Shown piece after piece: positions 25,424 through 34,173 of a stretch of 64,000 bases of DNA. Source of the DNA: JAXDMU01 sp963762435 (GTDB lineage: Bacteria > Pseudomonadota > Alphaproteobacteria > ATCC43930 > CGMCC-115725); NCBI GenBank assembly GCA_963762435.1, contig CAVXLN010000017.1, forward strand, positions 62,001 through 126,000, read 5' to 3'. Positions within the stretch are counted from its first letter, which is position 1; each line of letters starts with the position of its first letter. The notes below the pieces were generated by a model. That model ran no database searches. It had not been told where the DNA came from and saw only the letters and a program-made list of their open reading frames with translations. The translations under genes and the position numbers were made by a program.

Positions 25424-27024
25424 GACCGGCCTCCCGCACCCTCGGCCCCGGGCGGCGGCGGCAGGACAGGCGGCGCCAGGCAGGTCGTGTCCGTGCTGGT
25501 ATAGGCGATGTGATCGCCCTGCTTGAACAGGTCGATCAGCCAGCTGCCGGTAAGCAGGATCGGCCCGTCATGGCTGCCTTCGGCCCGCACCATGACGCCG
25601 TTCAGGCGATTGCAGCCATCGAAGCTGGCGGCAAACGGCGTGCCGGGCGGCATGAGCGCGTTCTCGGCCGAGACCGTCGGAATGCCGGACGAATGGTCGG
25701 CCCCATCATTCTCGACTTCCGCCTGAATGATCGCCGGGCTCGGCATGTCGGACAGCGTGCCGTCCATGACGATTTGCAGATCCAACTGGCTCAAGGCCGC
25801 GAAATCGAGAAAGGCGCCGGTATGGGCGCTGCTCAGCGGGTCGAGCTTGGTGGCGATCGTCACCGGCCGCGCGCCGGGCGGCGCGGTCTCGAGCTTGATC
25901 ACCGCGACGTCGGTCGGGTCCACCTTCTTGCTGTCGCCGGATCGTTCGACCACTTTGCCGACATAGGCGCCGCCGAGCCAGCGCCCGGCTACGAAGATCG
26001 CGTTGGGGGCGGCCGTCTCGACCAGCGCGCGGCTGGCCACGAGCATGTCGGGTGCGATGAGAACGCCGGTGCCTGCCGTGGGGGTCTTCGGGTGAGCCGG
26101 ATCGTTGACGATGACCAGCACGACGGCATGGTCGATGACGCTCGAGACGCCGGCGGCAGCGGCAGGCAGCGTGATGGCGGCGGCCGGTCGGCAAAGATCG
26201 CTGTCGGCCGCCGCGGCAAAGGATTTGACGCGATCTTCGAGCGTCGGGATCTCGCGCTGAAGGGCGGCGAGCTCCTGTTGCTCTTCGGCGCTGAGATCGG
26301 GATGGTCCGATTTCTCGATGTGCCAGCACAGATAGCCGAATCCGCCGACCAGGGTCAGCATCAGCAGGACATTGACGACGAGCTTGATCCAGGGCGGCGC
26401 CGGCTTGCGCGGCAGCGGTGGTGGGAACGGCTTCGCGGCCGCGGGTGCCACTGCGAGCGGCGGGGGCGGGCTCACCGGCGGCGGGAATTTGGGCGACCGG
26501 ATCGGGCTCGTTTCGGACAGCCGCCAGGGTGCCTTCGGATAGCGGGCATAACGGCCAAGCAGATCGGCGAAGCTCGTCGCCAGCCCAGCCTCGGAACCGT
26601 CGGCGCTCTTGCCGATGAAGCCCCAATTCCGCAGCACTGGATGATCGCCGACGAAGACCACATCATGCGGCCCGGGCACGACGAGGCAGCGGCCCAGGAA
26701 CGGGCCGAAATCCTGGTCCTGCAGATGCGGCAGCAGCGTATGGAAAATCTGGCTCAGCGCCTCGGCCGCGGCCGCCCGTTCGTTCGGCGGCAATTCGGGC
26801 AACGGCACGGGCTTGCCTTCCTGGCGGACATACCAGCCGACCTGGCGGGCGGCTTCGGGATTGGCGCCGGAGAGCGGCTCGGCGAAGAAGGCGAGCAGCT
26901 CGGGGGCCGAGGCGCCGAACCGCTCGACGAGACGCTGATATTGCAACGCCACGGGCCCGCCTTCCCAGGCGACCGGTTCGACGGTCGAGAGGTCGGTCAG
27001 CGACAGAAAATGCGACGCACTCAT
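25420..27024 (-). CDS. SrfA-like membrane protein with C-terminal degenerate trypsin-like domain
   Basis: 534 aa. Residues 1-160 form an N-terminal domain ending VVFVGDHPVLRNWGF, shared with the next gene. A long Pro/Ala-rich linker follows (about 170-212), then one membrane span (LVVNVLLMLTLVGGFGYLCW), a coiled coil, and a periplasmic domain with the strand pattern of trypsin/DegP folds: GTGVLIAPDMLVASRALVE and DPTDVAVIKLETAPPG. The catalytic His position (normally T-A-A-H) reads S-R-A-L, and the G-N-S-G-S/P nucleophile loop is replaced by GTPFAASFDG. Only the Asp-containing strand is kept, so it is probably a non-catalytic sensor or binding module. Starts 30 bp after the lipoprotein gene. 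Confidence 0.65.
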   Translation of the reverse strand: MSASHFLSLTDLSTVEPVAWEGGPVALQYQRLVERFGASAPELLAFFAEPLSGANPEAARQVGWYVRQEGKPVPLPELPPNERAAAAEALSQIFHTLLPHLQDQDFGPFLGRCLVVPGPHDVVFVGDHPVLRNWGFIGKSADGSEAGLATSFADLLGRYARYPKAPWRLSETSPIRSPKFPPPVSPPPPLAVAPAAAKPFPPPLPRKPAPPWIKLVVNVLLMLTLVGGFGYLCWHIEKSDHPDLSAEEQQELAALQREIPTLEDRVKSFAAAADSDLCRPAAAITLPAAAAGVSSVIDHAVVLVIVNDPAHPKTPTAGTGVLIAPDMLVASRALVETAAPNAIFVAGRWLGGAYVGKVVERSGDSKKVDPTDVAVIKLETAPPGARPVTIATKLDPLSSAHTGAFLDFAALSQLDLQIVMDGTLSDMPSPAIIQAEVENDGADHSSGIPTVSAENALMPPGTPFAASFDGCNRLNGVMVRAEGSHDGPILLTGSWLIDLFKQGDHIAYTSTDTTCLAPPVLPPPPGAEGAGGRS

Positions 27025-27054
27025 CCCGGCACCTCGGATTAGCGGCGGGTGGGA

Positions 27055-28185
27055 TTATCCGACGATGGTCGACAGGTCGTTGATCTTGTTCTGCAGATCG
27101 TTGTCGACCTGCTCATGCTGCTGCTGGCGTTGCTTGGCATCGTCATTGAGCTTGACGAAGTGCGAGGTACCGTTGTCCGGCGTATTGAGCGCCGTCTGGG
27201 TCGTGTTCGGAACCGGCGCGCTCGGCTGAGTCAGCAGCGACCTCAGCACAAAGCCCTGCGTGCCGTTATGATTGATCGCGACCCAGCCGTTGCCGGCATC
27301 GGCGCCGAGCATGACCTGGTCGCCCGGTTGCAGATGATCGACCACCGGAGCGTTCGTGTTCGGACCGCCCCGGACATTGAGCGCGCGCTGCGAGGTCGCG
27401 GTGCCGGAACTGTTGAAGCCGGCCGGCGGCGGGGGCGGGTTATAGGGCTGCGGCGGGCGCGGCGGCGTATAAGGCTGACCGTAGCTGGACGGCGGCGGCG
27501 GCGGTGCGCCGTTGCCTTGGTCCTGGATGCTGCCGGCATCGGCGCGCGCCTTGACATAGACCCGCTCGCGATTGGCGGAATCGCCGAGCACATCGATGAT
27601 GAGCTGATTGTCGGCATCGACCTGCGCCTTGATCTGCTGCAGCTGTGCCCGCGCTTGCGGTGCCGTCATCGCATGCGCGTTATATTGCTGCTCGACCATG
27701 GCGATCTGGCTCTGCCGGCATTGGGTCAGGCTCGAGATCGCATTGTTGGTCGTGATCATGCGCTGCAAATCATTGGCCGCATCGGCATCGATCGAGGAGA
27801 TGAGCTCGGCGCGCGTGCGCGCCTGCTGCTGCTTCTGGACATAGTAATCGACCGCCATGGCGAGCAAGGCGCCGGAGAAGAGGCCGATAAGCGCGCCCTG
27901 TGCGCGGTTCTTGCGGTCGATGACGGCGCCCGCCGCGGCCCCGCCGAGCCCGCCGGCCACGGCCGCGGTCACCATCGATTTCGAGAATTGATTGCCGGCA
28001 TCGATCAGCACCTGGCGCGGCGCATGGCAGTAATCGCTGGGGTCGCCATAACGCTGCTGCAGCCCGGTGAAGCCGTTGGCGACATTGGTACAGCCGCTCA
28101 AGCACATGCCGATCACGGCGAGCGATGCCAGCGTCGTTCCGACCTGCCCAGGTCGCCCGACTGGCCTCGTCATGCTCTTGTTCAT
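27055..28185 (-). CDS. lipoprotein with glycine-zipper and SH3 domain (TagQ-like position)
   Basis: 376 aa from the ATG at 28185 (GGGAGGG lies 7 bases upstream; the in-frame Met at 28248 lacks this). The signal sequence ends in the lipobox LSGC, so Cys32 would be lipidated and the protein anchored in the envelope. Next are a glycine-rich hydrophobic hairpin (AAVAGGLGGAAAGAVIDRKN), a helical region, a long Pro-rich linker and a bacterial SH3 domain (RALNVRGGPNTNAPVVDHL to GWVAINHNGTQGFVLRSLL). It occupies the same relative position as TagQ, the outer-membrane lipoprotein of the Pseudomonas TagQRST-PpkA pathway. Orthology is inferred from order, not sequence. Confidence 0.75.
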   Translation of the reverse strand: MNKSMTRPVGRPGQVGTTLASLAVIGMCLSGCTNVANGFTGLQQRYGDPSDYCHAPRQVLIDAGNQFSKSMVTAAVAGGLGGAAAGAVIDRKNRAQGALIGLFSGALLAMAVDYYVQKQQQARTRAELISSIDADAANDLQRMITTNNAISSLTQCRQSQIAMVEQQYNAHAMTAPQARAQLQQIKAQVDADNQLIIDVLGDSANRERVYVKARADAGSIQDQGNGAPPPPPSSYGQPYTPPRPPQPYNPPPPPAGFNSSGTATSQRALNVRGGPNTNAPVVDHLQPGDQVMLGADAGNGWVAINHNGTQGFVLRSLLTQPSAPVPNTTQTALNTPDNGTSHFVKLNDDAKQRQQQHEQVDNDLQNKINDLSTIVG

Positions 28186-28244
28186 TCGACACCCTCCCAT
28201 CCTGCTGGCCCCTTGATCAGCATTGATGTCCGGAGCGAGCCCGG

Positions 28245-30152
28245 TCATTTCTTGCCCCTTTTGTCCCGCAAAGTGCGTGTCTCATCGATCTCGTACAGCC
28301 AGGCTTGCTGCTCAGCATCGGGGATCTGCTGCTTGAGCTCGACCGCCCGGGCCAAATGCTTCAGCACCGCCTTCAGAATGCGTTCGGAAAAGGGCGAACC
28401 CTGGGCGGCGAGCTCGCGCTGCACCGCCTCCTCGGCATCGTCGAGATCCGCCTTCGACGCGGCCGAAAGCTCCCCGATGATCTGCGTATAAAGGCCGAAG
28501 CTTTTGGTCAGGCCCCGGTCGTAGCCCTTGATGCGCTCCTCGATCTTGTCGAACTGGGCCTGGTACTTCGGCGCGTCGGTCCCCGCCTCCTTGCGGTAGG
28601 TTTCGAGCAGCAGCGAATCGCTCAGCTCGCCGGCACCGAGGGAGCGGATATTGAAGGCGATCAGGATGGCAGTTTCCAGCTTCTCGCGCCGGACATTGCG
28701 TGCCGCTTCGGCGAGGCGCGTGTTGCTGGCGTCGAGGCTCGTCTTGATCTGGCCGATCTCGCTGGCGAGCTGCTGCTTGTCGAGGTCGCCCTTCTGATTC
28801 TGGTCCTTGAGTTTCTGAAGGTCGGCGGCCAGCTGATCGCGCGTCGGATCGCCGGATTTCTCGATGACATCGAGCGCATCGCCGAGTGCCGTCACGAGGC
28901 CGGGATTCTGCCGCCCGGTCGCCCAGCGCTGGTCGGGCGCCTGGCCGCTGACGAAGACCGGCAGCGACAGCACGAGCCGGAAACCGGTGGTCGGCGCCCG
29001 CGTCTCGCCCTCGAGATCGAATAGCGGCACCTCGCGGCGATATCCCACGCCGATAACGGCTTCGGGCGTGAACACATTGCCGCCCTTCAAGATGTAGCCG
29101 CCGGCCTGGCCGTGCAGCTCATCGGGCCGGGTCATGCGGAACGGCTCCAGCATGATCTCGTCGACATCGCCGACCATGTCGTAAAGACCGAAGAGATTGG
29201 GCAGTTTGCGCCCGACCCCGGCGAGGGGATGCTCGGGGTCATTGTTGTTGGGGTCGCTCAGCGACGCGATCTCGTCGAGCGACCCCACCCGAATCTCGCC
29301 CGTCTGCGGATCATGCACGCGATAGGTCTTCAGGCCCTGATCCTGCTTTCCGGCGGCACCGCCGCGGGCGGCATATTCCCACTCGGCCTCCGTCGGCAGG
29401 CGCGCATAGGCGGGCGAACCTTGCTCCCACGGTGTTTCCGGCTCGAGCCCGGCCTGGATCCGCGCCCGGTCACGCGCCATCAGCCAGCCATTATAGGCGC
29501 GCGTGAAATTGATCGCGTCGAACCAGGAGATGCGTGCCGCCGGCATCACGCGCGTCTCGCGCAGATCCTTCACCGACGCGGCGTATTCGGTGCAGGCCGC
29601 ATCGTCGGCGCCGGCAAGACCGCCATCGGCCGCCATCAGATTGGCGGTGAGCAGCCGGTATTGCGGCTCGGTCACGACATATTTGGCGACATAGTAGGAT
29701 TTGCCATCGAGCTGCTTGAGGTCGGCGGGTTTCTTGGGGTCGCGCGTGCCATTGCCCGACGGGAAGGCGCCGGCCAGACGATCCTCCTGCGGCCCGTCCA
29801 GCACGGTGCTGAGCTTGTCGGCATCGCTGGGTACCGCACCGAGATAGACCTGCTCCTCGTCGAGCAGATTCTTGCCGCCGACCACGATCTTCTCGAACAG
29901 CATGACATGGCCGCAGGGCAGCGGCAGGGCGAGCTCGGCCGGCAGGCTCTGGGCGCCCGCGGTCGTCGGGCAGGGGATCGGGGCCGAAGAATTGGTCGTC
30001 TGCGCCTTCTCGCGGGCCAGACGATAGGCGGCGGGGTCGTCGACCCGGCACCAATCTGACGCGCGCTTGACCGGCGGCTCGGCGGCATAGGTCGGCTTGG
30101 CCCAAAGGGCCAGCAGAACCGCGCCGATGACCGCCCCCAACCGCATCCTCAT
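28245..30152 (-). CDS. periplasmic FGE/SUMF1-fold protein without catalytic cysteines (TagR-like)
   Basis: 635 aa from the ATG at 30152, which overlaps the permease stop (ATGA) and follows GGGAGGA. A signal peptide (LGAVIGAVLLALWAKPTYA) sends it to the periplasm. Residues about 120-410 form a formylglycine-generating-enzyme fold: KYVVTEPQYRLL, ISWFDAINFTRAYNGWLM, LPTEAEWEYAARGG, LFGLYDMVGDVDEIMLEPFR and GGYILKGGNVFTPE. The canonical Cys pair near the final RYR-like segment is missing (VIGVGYRREVPLF), so it should not convert cysteine to formylglycine. A coiled-coil C-terminus (about 420-630) follows. TagR, a non-enzymatic activator of PpkA, has this fold and the same gene position. Confidence 0.82.
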   Translation of the reverse strand: MRMRLGAVIGAVLLALWAKPTYAAEPPVKRASDWCRVDDPAAYRLAREKAQTTNSSAPIPCPTTAGAQSLPAELALPLPCGHVMLFEKIVVGGKNLLDEEQVYLGAVPSDADKLSTVLDGPQEDRLAGAFPSGNGTRDPKKPADLKQLDGKSYYVAKYVVTEPQYRLLTANLMAADGGLAGADDAACTEYAASVKDLRETRVMPAARISWFDAINFTRAYNGWLMARDRARIQAGLEPETPWEQGSPAYARLPTEAEWEYAARGGAAGKQDQGLKTYRVHDPQTGEIRVGSLDEIASLSDPNNNDPEHPLAGVGRKLPNLFGLYDMVGDVDEIMLEPFRMTRPDELHGQAGGYILKGGNVFTPEAVIGVGYRREVPLFDLEGETRAPTTGFRLVLSLPVFVSGQAPDQRWATGRQNPGLVTALGDALDVIEKSGDPTRDQLAADLQKLKDQNQKGDLDKQQLASEIGQIKTSLDASNTRLAEAARNVRREKLETAILIAFNIRSLGAGELSDSLLLETYRKEAGTDAPKYQAQFDKIEERIKGYDRGLTKSFGLYTQIIGELSAASKADLDDAEEAVQRELAAQGSPFSERILKAVLKHLARAVELKQQIPDAEQQAWLYEIDETRTLRDKRGKK

Positions 30153-31381
30153 TCCTCCCTCAGCCCTTCGCCGGGTGCGATCCGGGCCGCGCGCGCGCCG
30201 CCCCAACTTGCCGCCAGCACGGCGCAGCCGACGGTGAGGGCGAGCGCCGCCGCCAGATGCTCCGGCAGCAGGCGGAAGATCTCCTCGCCCGGCACCTCGC
30301 CCTTGAACATCCGATTGACGAAGGGCGCGACCGCGATTGACACGCCGATCGCCAGAAAAGCGCCGAGCAGGGCCGACAGCACCGCCTGCACGATCGGAAA
30401 AAGGGCGATCGCACCCGTCGAGTAACCGATGAGCCGCAACAGGCTGAGCTCGCGCTGCTTGCGCACGACCGAGGCCCAGAAGCTCACCGTCATGACCAGC
30501 AGATAGCCCAGCGAGCCCAAGCCCGCGATGATCAGGAACAGGCTGGTCAGATCCTTGTCGAGCCGCTGGATGAACTGGATCTGGCCCAGCTCGGTCACCG
30601 CATCGATGCCCTGGCTGGCCAGCACGCTCCGCAGCGCCTCGACCTGATCGATCGACGACGCATAAAGCCGGAAGCTCGCGAAAGTGCGCGGCGTGTCGGG
30701 GCGCGGGCCGCCGTCCCAGCCATAAGCCGGCACGGCGATGCCTTCGCGGTAATCCTCGGCGGCGATCAGGAAGGGCAGGCGGACCAGGATGCCATCCCGC
30801 TCGAAGCGATTGACCGGCAGGACACCGATCACCTTGAGCGCCACATGGGCATTCTCGGGATTGTTGTCGCGCGTCCGGCCGAGCCTGCCGTCGATGAGCG
30901 TGCCGGCCGGGGCGGCGAGCTTCTCGGACGCGCTTTGCGACAGGATCACCGGCTCGGGCTCGGCCGCCGACCCTGCCGCGTCCGGCCAGGCGACGCCCGG
31001 CGGCAGCAACGGATCCCCGGGTCCGCTCGGCAGGAATTCGGCATTAAGGCTGCGGTCGCCCTCTTTATTGGACAGGATCACGGTGGCGGCGAGGAAGCGC
31101 GTATTCGGCAGCAGGAAGCCTACTTCCGGCCTAGCACCAAGCGTCTTGAAGAAGCTGTCGGCATATTGGCCTTGGCCGATCGGCTGCAGCGCCCGCGCGC
31201 GTGGGTCTTGCGCCAGCGTCTGGAGCAGCGAGCTCACGATGCCGAATTTGAGTCCGAACAGCACGAGCAGCGGCGTCAGCACGGCGGCGATACCGATCAC
31301 GGCGCAGATCGAGAGCTTGCTTTCATGCACGAAGTCCCGGCACGACATGCCGACGATGGAGGAGTAGGCGCGCCAGCTCAT
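30149..31381 (-). CDS. ABC transporter permease, FtsX/MacB type (TagS-like)
   Basis: 410 aa. One N-terminal span (AVIGIAAVLTPLLVLFGLKF), a periplasmic domain of about 220 residues, then three C-terminal spans (LGSLGYLLVMTVSFWASVV; YSTGAIALFPIVQAVLSALL; ALALTVGCAVLAASWGGARA). This is the FtsX/MacB four-helix layout used for mechanotransmission or lipoprotein handling, not classical import. The gene lies 6 bp after the ATPase gene and overlaps the FGE-fold gene. TagS of the Pseudomonas TagQRST module has the same type and neighbours. Confidence 0.85.
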   Translation of the reverse strand: MSWRAYSSIVGMSCRDFVHESKLSICAVIGIAAVLTPLLVLFGLKFGIVSSLLQTLAQDPRARALQPIGQGQYADSFFKTLGARPEVGFLLPNTRFLAATVILSNKEGDRSLNAEFLPSGPGDPLLPPGVAWPDAAGSAAEPEPVILSQSASEKLAAPAGTLIDGRLGRTRDNNPENAHVALKVIGVLPVNRFERDGILVRLPFLIAAEDYREGIAVPAYGWDGGPRPDTPRTFASFRLYASSIDQVEALRSVLASQGIDAVTELGQIQFIQRLDKDLTSLFLIIAGLGSLGYLLVMTVSFWASVVRKQRELSLLRLIGYSTGAIALFPIVQAVLSALLGAFLAIGVSIAVAPFVNRMFKGEVPGEEIFRLLPEHLAAALALTVGCAVLAASWGGARAARIAPGEGLREE

Positions 31382-31387
31382 GACGGC

Positions 31388-32107
31388 TCAGCCCGAAAAG
31401 ACGGAGCGGGTGATGCCGGGACCGCCGGGCGTGATCTCCGGCGACAGCACGCGCAGGCCCGATTTCAGGACACGGTCGACATCATGGCTCGTGATGATCG
31501 TGGTGGTGCCGAGCTGCTCGGCCAGCTCGACGAAGATGCTCATGACCGTCCCGGCGTTGGTGGGATCGAGTGCCGCGGTCGGCTCGTCGGCCAGCACGAT
31601 GGATGGGCGATGGGCAAGCGCGCGGGCGATCGCGACACGCTGACGCTCGCCGACCGAGAGGGCGGCCGGCAGCTTGCGCAGATGCTCGGTCAAACCCAAC
31701 CGCTCGGCCAGCGCCCCGACGGTGCCGTCGTCATGGAGGCCGAGCAGCCTGCGGCCGACCTCGATGTTCCGGCGCACATTCAAGAAGGGAAGAAGCCCGC
31801 CGGTCTGCAGCACATAGCCCAGCCAGCGCCGGCGGATGGCGGCGAGACCGCCGGTATCCTGCCGCGCCATCAGGCTGGCGACATCGATGTCCGGCTCGTC
31901 GGGGCTGGGCGACAGACGGAAACAGCCGATCCGGGCCGGGCTCAGAATCATCGACAGCGCGTCGAGCAGAGTTGATTTGCCGGAGCCCGACGGGCCGATG
32001 ATGGCGAGCTGCTCGCCCCGCCGGATCGACAGCGACGGCACCGAAAGCTCGAACAGGCTGCGGGCCGAGCGTTTCTGGACGATCAGGTCGCCGATCTCGA
32101 AGCTCAT
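31388..32107 (-). CDS. ABC transporter ATP-binding protein (TagT-like)
   Basis: 239 aa. Walker A (IIGPSGSGKSTLLDAL), Q loop (LGYVLQTGGLLPFLNVRRNI), signature motif (ALSVGERQRVAIARAL, with V replacing G at LSGGE) and Walker B (SIVLADEPTAALDP) are intact, followed by the switch His (TTIITSHDVDRV). It belongs to the LolD/MacB-like group that pairs with FtsX-type permeases. It lies 47 bp after the vWA gene and 6 bp before the permease. In the Tag pathway, TagT ATPase activity is needed for signalling to PpkA; here that role is inferred. Confidence 0.9.
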   Translation of the reverse strand: MSFEIGDLIVQKRSARSLFELSVPSLSIRRGEQLAIIGPSGSGKSTLLDALSMILSPARIGCFRLSPSPDEPDIDVASLMARQDTGGLAAIRRRWLGYVLQTGGLLPFLNVRRNIEVGRRLLGLHDDGTVGALAERLGLTEHLRKLPAALSVGERQRVAIARALAHRPSIVLADEPTAALDPTNAGTVMSIFVELAEQLGTTTIITSHDVDRVLKSGLRVLSPEITPGGPGITRSVFSG

Positions 32108-32154
32108 GGCGAGCGGCCCAGCATGCAGAGGGGAGGGGCCATGCTCGCCATCGC

Positions 32155-34173
32155 TCAGGGCAACGTCTCGAGCGGCACGGGATATGCCGCCTGCCCGGGA
32201 TCGCCGCTGCCGAAATCGGTCCAGGCGCTCAGATCCTGGTACATGTCCTGATATTCCTTGAGCTTGAATTCGAGCTCATCGATCTCGGTCTGCTGACCGG
32301 TCGTCTGCAGCCCGCGCCATTGCTCGCTGGTCATGCGCAGGAGCTTGCTCTTGTAGGGCAGCAGCTTGAGATAGGACGGCAGGAGCCCGCTATCGGCGAG
32401 ATTGGTGAAATCGCCGGCCGCGACTTGCCGGTTGGGATCGCCGGCCATCGTCGCCGACAGGCTTCGCAGCTGATCGAAGAAGGAGTTGGGCGAGAGGGCC
32501 GATTGCTTGGCCAGATCGGTGATGCGCTTCAGGCTCTGCGCCAGCCCGTTCAGCTGGTTGCGGGTCAGGAACACCTTGACCTTGAGCGACGGGTAGGGCG
32601 GGTGGGTCAGGTCCCGATCGGCGGTCCAGGCCTTGAAGAAGGCCGGCTGCTCGGTGCCGTTGCGCGAGCCCAGATATTCGATCTGCGCCCGGAAGATCTC
32701 ATTGACGAGCGCCTCCTTGATCTGGGCCGAAGGATCGTTCGGTGCCGGTGACGGCTGGGCACCGCCCTGGCCGGCATCAGGGCGCGGGGCCGGTTGCGCA
32801 AGCTGGCCGCCGACGGCGCCCTTGATCAGCTGCCGCATCGTATCGGCATAGGCGTCGAGCGTGCGGCCGAACTCGTCGACAGATCCCGCCGGGATCGCGG
32901 CGTATTTGTTGACGGTGGGGTCGCCGGTCTGGGTCCCGAGCGCCTGATAGAGCTTGATCGCCTTCTGCCGCTCGGAAGCGTGCTTGTCGCCTTCCGGTGT
33001 CAGCAGATAGAGCGGGAAGAAGCTCACCTTCTTGCGGTTGGCGAGCTCGATGATGTTGACGAGATCGACGCCCGGGTAATGGGCCAGCTTGCCGTTGCCC
33101 GGCACGGCGCCGGCGTCGCTCGTCGTAATGATGTAGCGCGCGTCATAGGGTGCCCAGTCGAGCTGGTTGAGCGCGTCATACATGCCGGCGAAGGCATCCT
33201 CGTCCCAGCCCGGGGTGGGCACCTTGGCCTGCTGAACCTGGTCCAGATTGGCCAGCACCGTCTTCGGATCGGCGTTGGGGTCGAGCGGCTGGAAGATCTT
33301 CGTCACATACTCGATGCGCTTGTCCTTATCCATATTGTTGCGATAGGCCACGATGCCGAAGGTGACGTGGCTGACCGTGCCGTCCTCTTCGAGCCCGGCC
33401 TCGATCTGCTTCATCGTCTGGCGGATACGATCGATATAGGGCTGCATCGACAAGGTCGTGTCGATCAGGAAGACGAGCGCCACCCGGAACTGGGCGAGAT
33501 GCGCCGTCTCGCTGTTGGGCGATGGGGTCGGCGTGGGGCTGGGCGGCGGCGGCTTGGTGCCGAGCGCATTGCCCAGCTGCAGAAGGAAGGTCGAGGTGTC
33601 GCTCGCATCGGCGAAGAAATCCGCCTTCCAGTCGAGGATCGGCATCAGGTAGGGGTGTTTCGAGTAATCGACCGGCGTCGCCGGCTCGAGTGCCACGACA
33701 TCGGGATCGGCTTTGCCGGCCTCGAGCCCGGCCAGCAGATCATGCGCGTGCCCGGGCCCGTCATTGGCATGAATCAGCGTCTCGAGCGGCGGCCGATCGC
33801 CGAACATCATGACCCGTGCACGCTGTGCGCGGGGCGCATATTGCATGACCAGCATGCTGCGCCATTCCTGCGTCGCCGCGATCGGCAGCCAGCCGTCGCC
33901 GGCGCCCGACACCTTGGCGCCAACCTTGAGCCAGGCATCGGCCCCGTCGCCCTTGCGCTCATAGACATAGAGGACGGAAAAGATCGGCAGCACGCCGCCG
34001 ACGGGTGCTGCCTGCTCGTCCGGCTGGCCGCGCAGCATGGCGCCGGGCAGCGTCAGGACGCGCTGATAGAATTCCGGCGCGTCGGCGAGCTTCAGCGGCT
34101 CCTGTGCGAAGGCCGGCCAAGCCGCGACGCACAGGATCAGGAGCGTCAGGAGTGTCTGCAGCCTTGCCGTCAT
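32155..34173 (-). CDS. periplasmic vWA protein resembling the PpkA sensory region, without kinase domain
   Basis: 672 aa with a signal peptide (LLTLLILCVAAWPAFAQ). Residues about 30-135 contain EFYQRVLTLPGAML, IFSVLYVYERKGDG and WLPIAATQEWRSMLVMQYAP, a pattern I associate with the C-terminal periplasmic half of PpkA kinases of type VI systems. A von Willebrand A domain follows with the MIDAS motif D-T-T-L-S (about residues 239-243) and QPYIDRIRQTMKQIEAGLEE. The last 200 residues are helical. No Ser/Thr kinase domain precedes it in the protein or as a separate gene. The start overlaps by 4 bp the stop of the Sel1/TM gene. It is the likely sensor arm of the locus. Confidence 0.8.
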   Translation of the reverse strand: MTARLQTLLTLLILCVAAWPAFAQEPLKLADAPEFYQRVLTLPGAMLRGQPDEQAAPVGGVLPIFSVLYVYERKGDGADAWLKVGAKVSGAGDGWLPIAATQEWRSMLVMQYAPRAQRARVMMFGDRPPLETLIHANDGPGHAHDLLAGLEAGKADPDVVALEPATPVDYSKHPYLMPILDWKADFFADASDTSTFLLQLGNALGTKPPPPSPTPTPSPNSETAHLAQFRVALVFLIDTTLSMQPYIDRIRQTMKQIEAGLEEDGTVSHVTFGIVAYRNNMDKDKRIEYVTKIFQPLDPNADPKTVLANLDQVQQAKVPTPGWDEDAFAGMYDALNQLDWAPYDARYIITTSDAGAVPGNGKLAHYPGVDLVNIIELANRKKVSFFPLYLLTPEGDKHASERQKAIKLYQALGTQTGDPTVNKYAAIPAGSVDEFGRTLDAYADTMRQLIKGAVGGQLAQPAPRPDAGQGGAQPSPAPNDPSAQIKEALVNEIFRAQIEYLGSRNGTEQPAFFKAWTADRDLTHPPYPSLKVKVFLTRNQLNGLAQSLKRITDLAKQSALSPNSFFDQLRSLSATMAGDPNRQVAAGDFTNLADSGLLPSYLKLLPYKSKLLRMTSEQWRGLQTTGQQTEIDELEFKLKEYQDMYQDLSAWTDFGSGDPGQAAYPVPLETLP

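Noticed and set aside
28245..30152. True formylglycine-generating sulfatase modifier
   Set aside because: The two redox cysteines are missing and no sulfatase gene is nearby.
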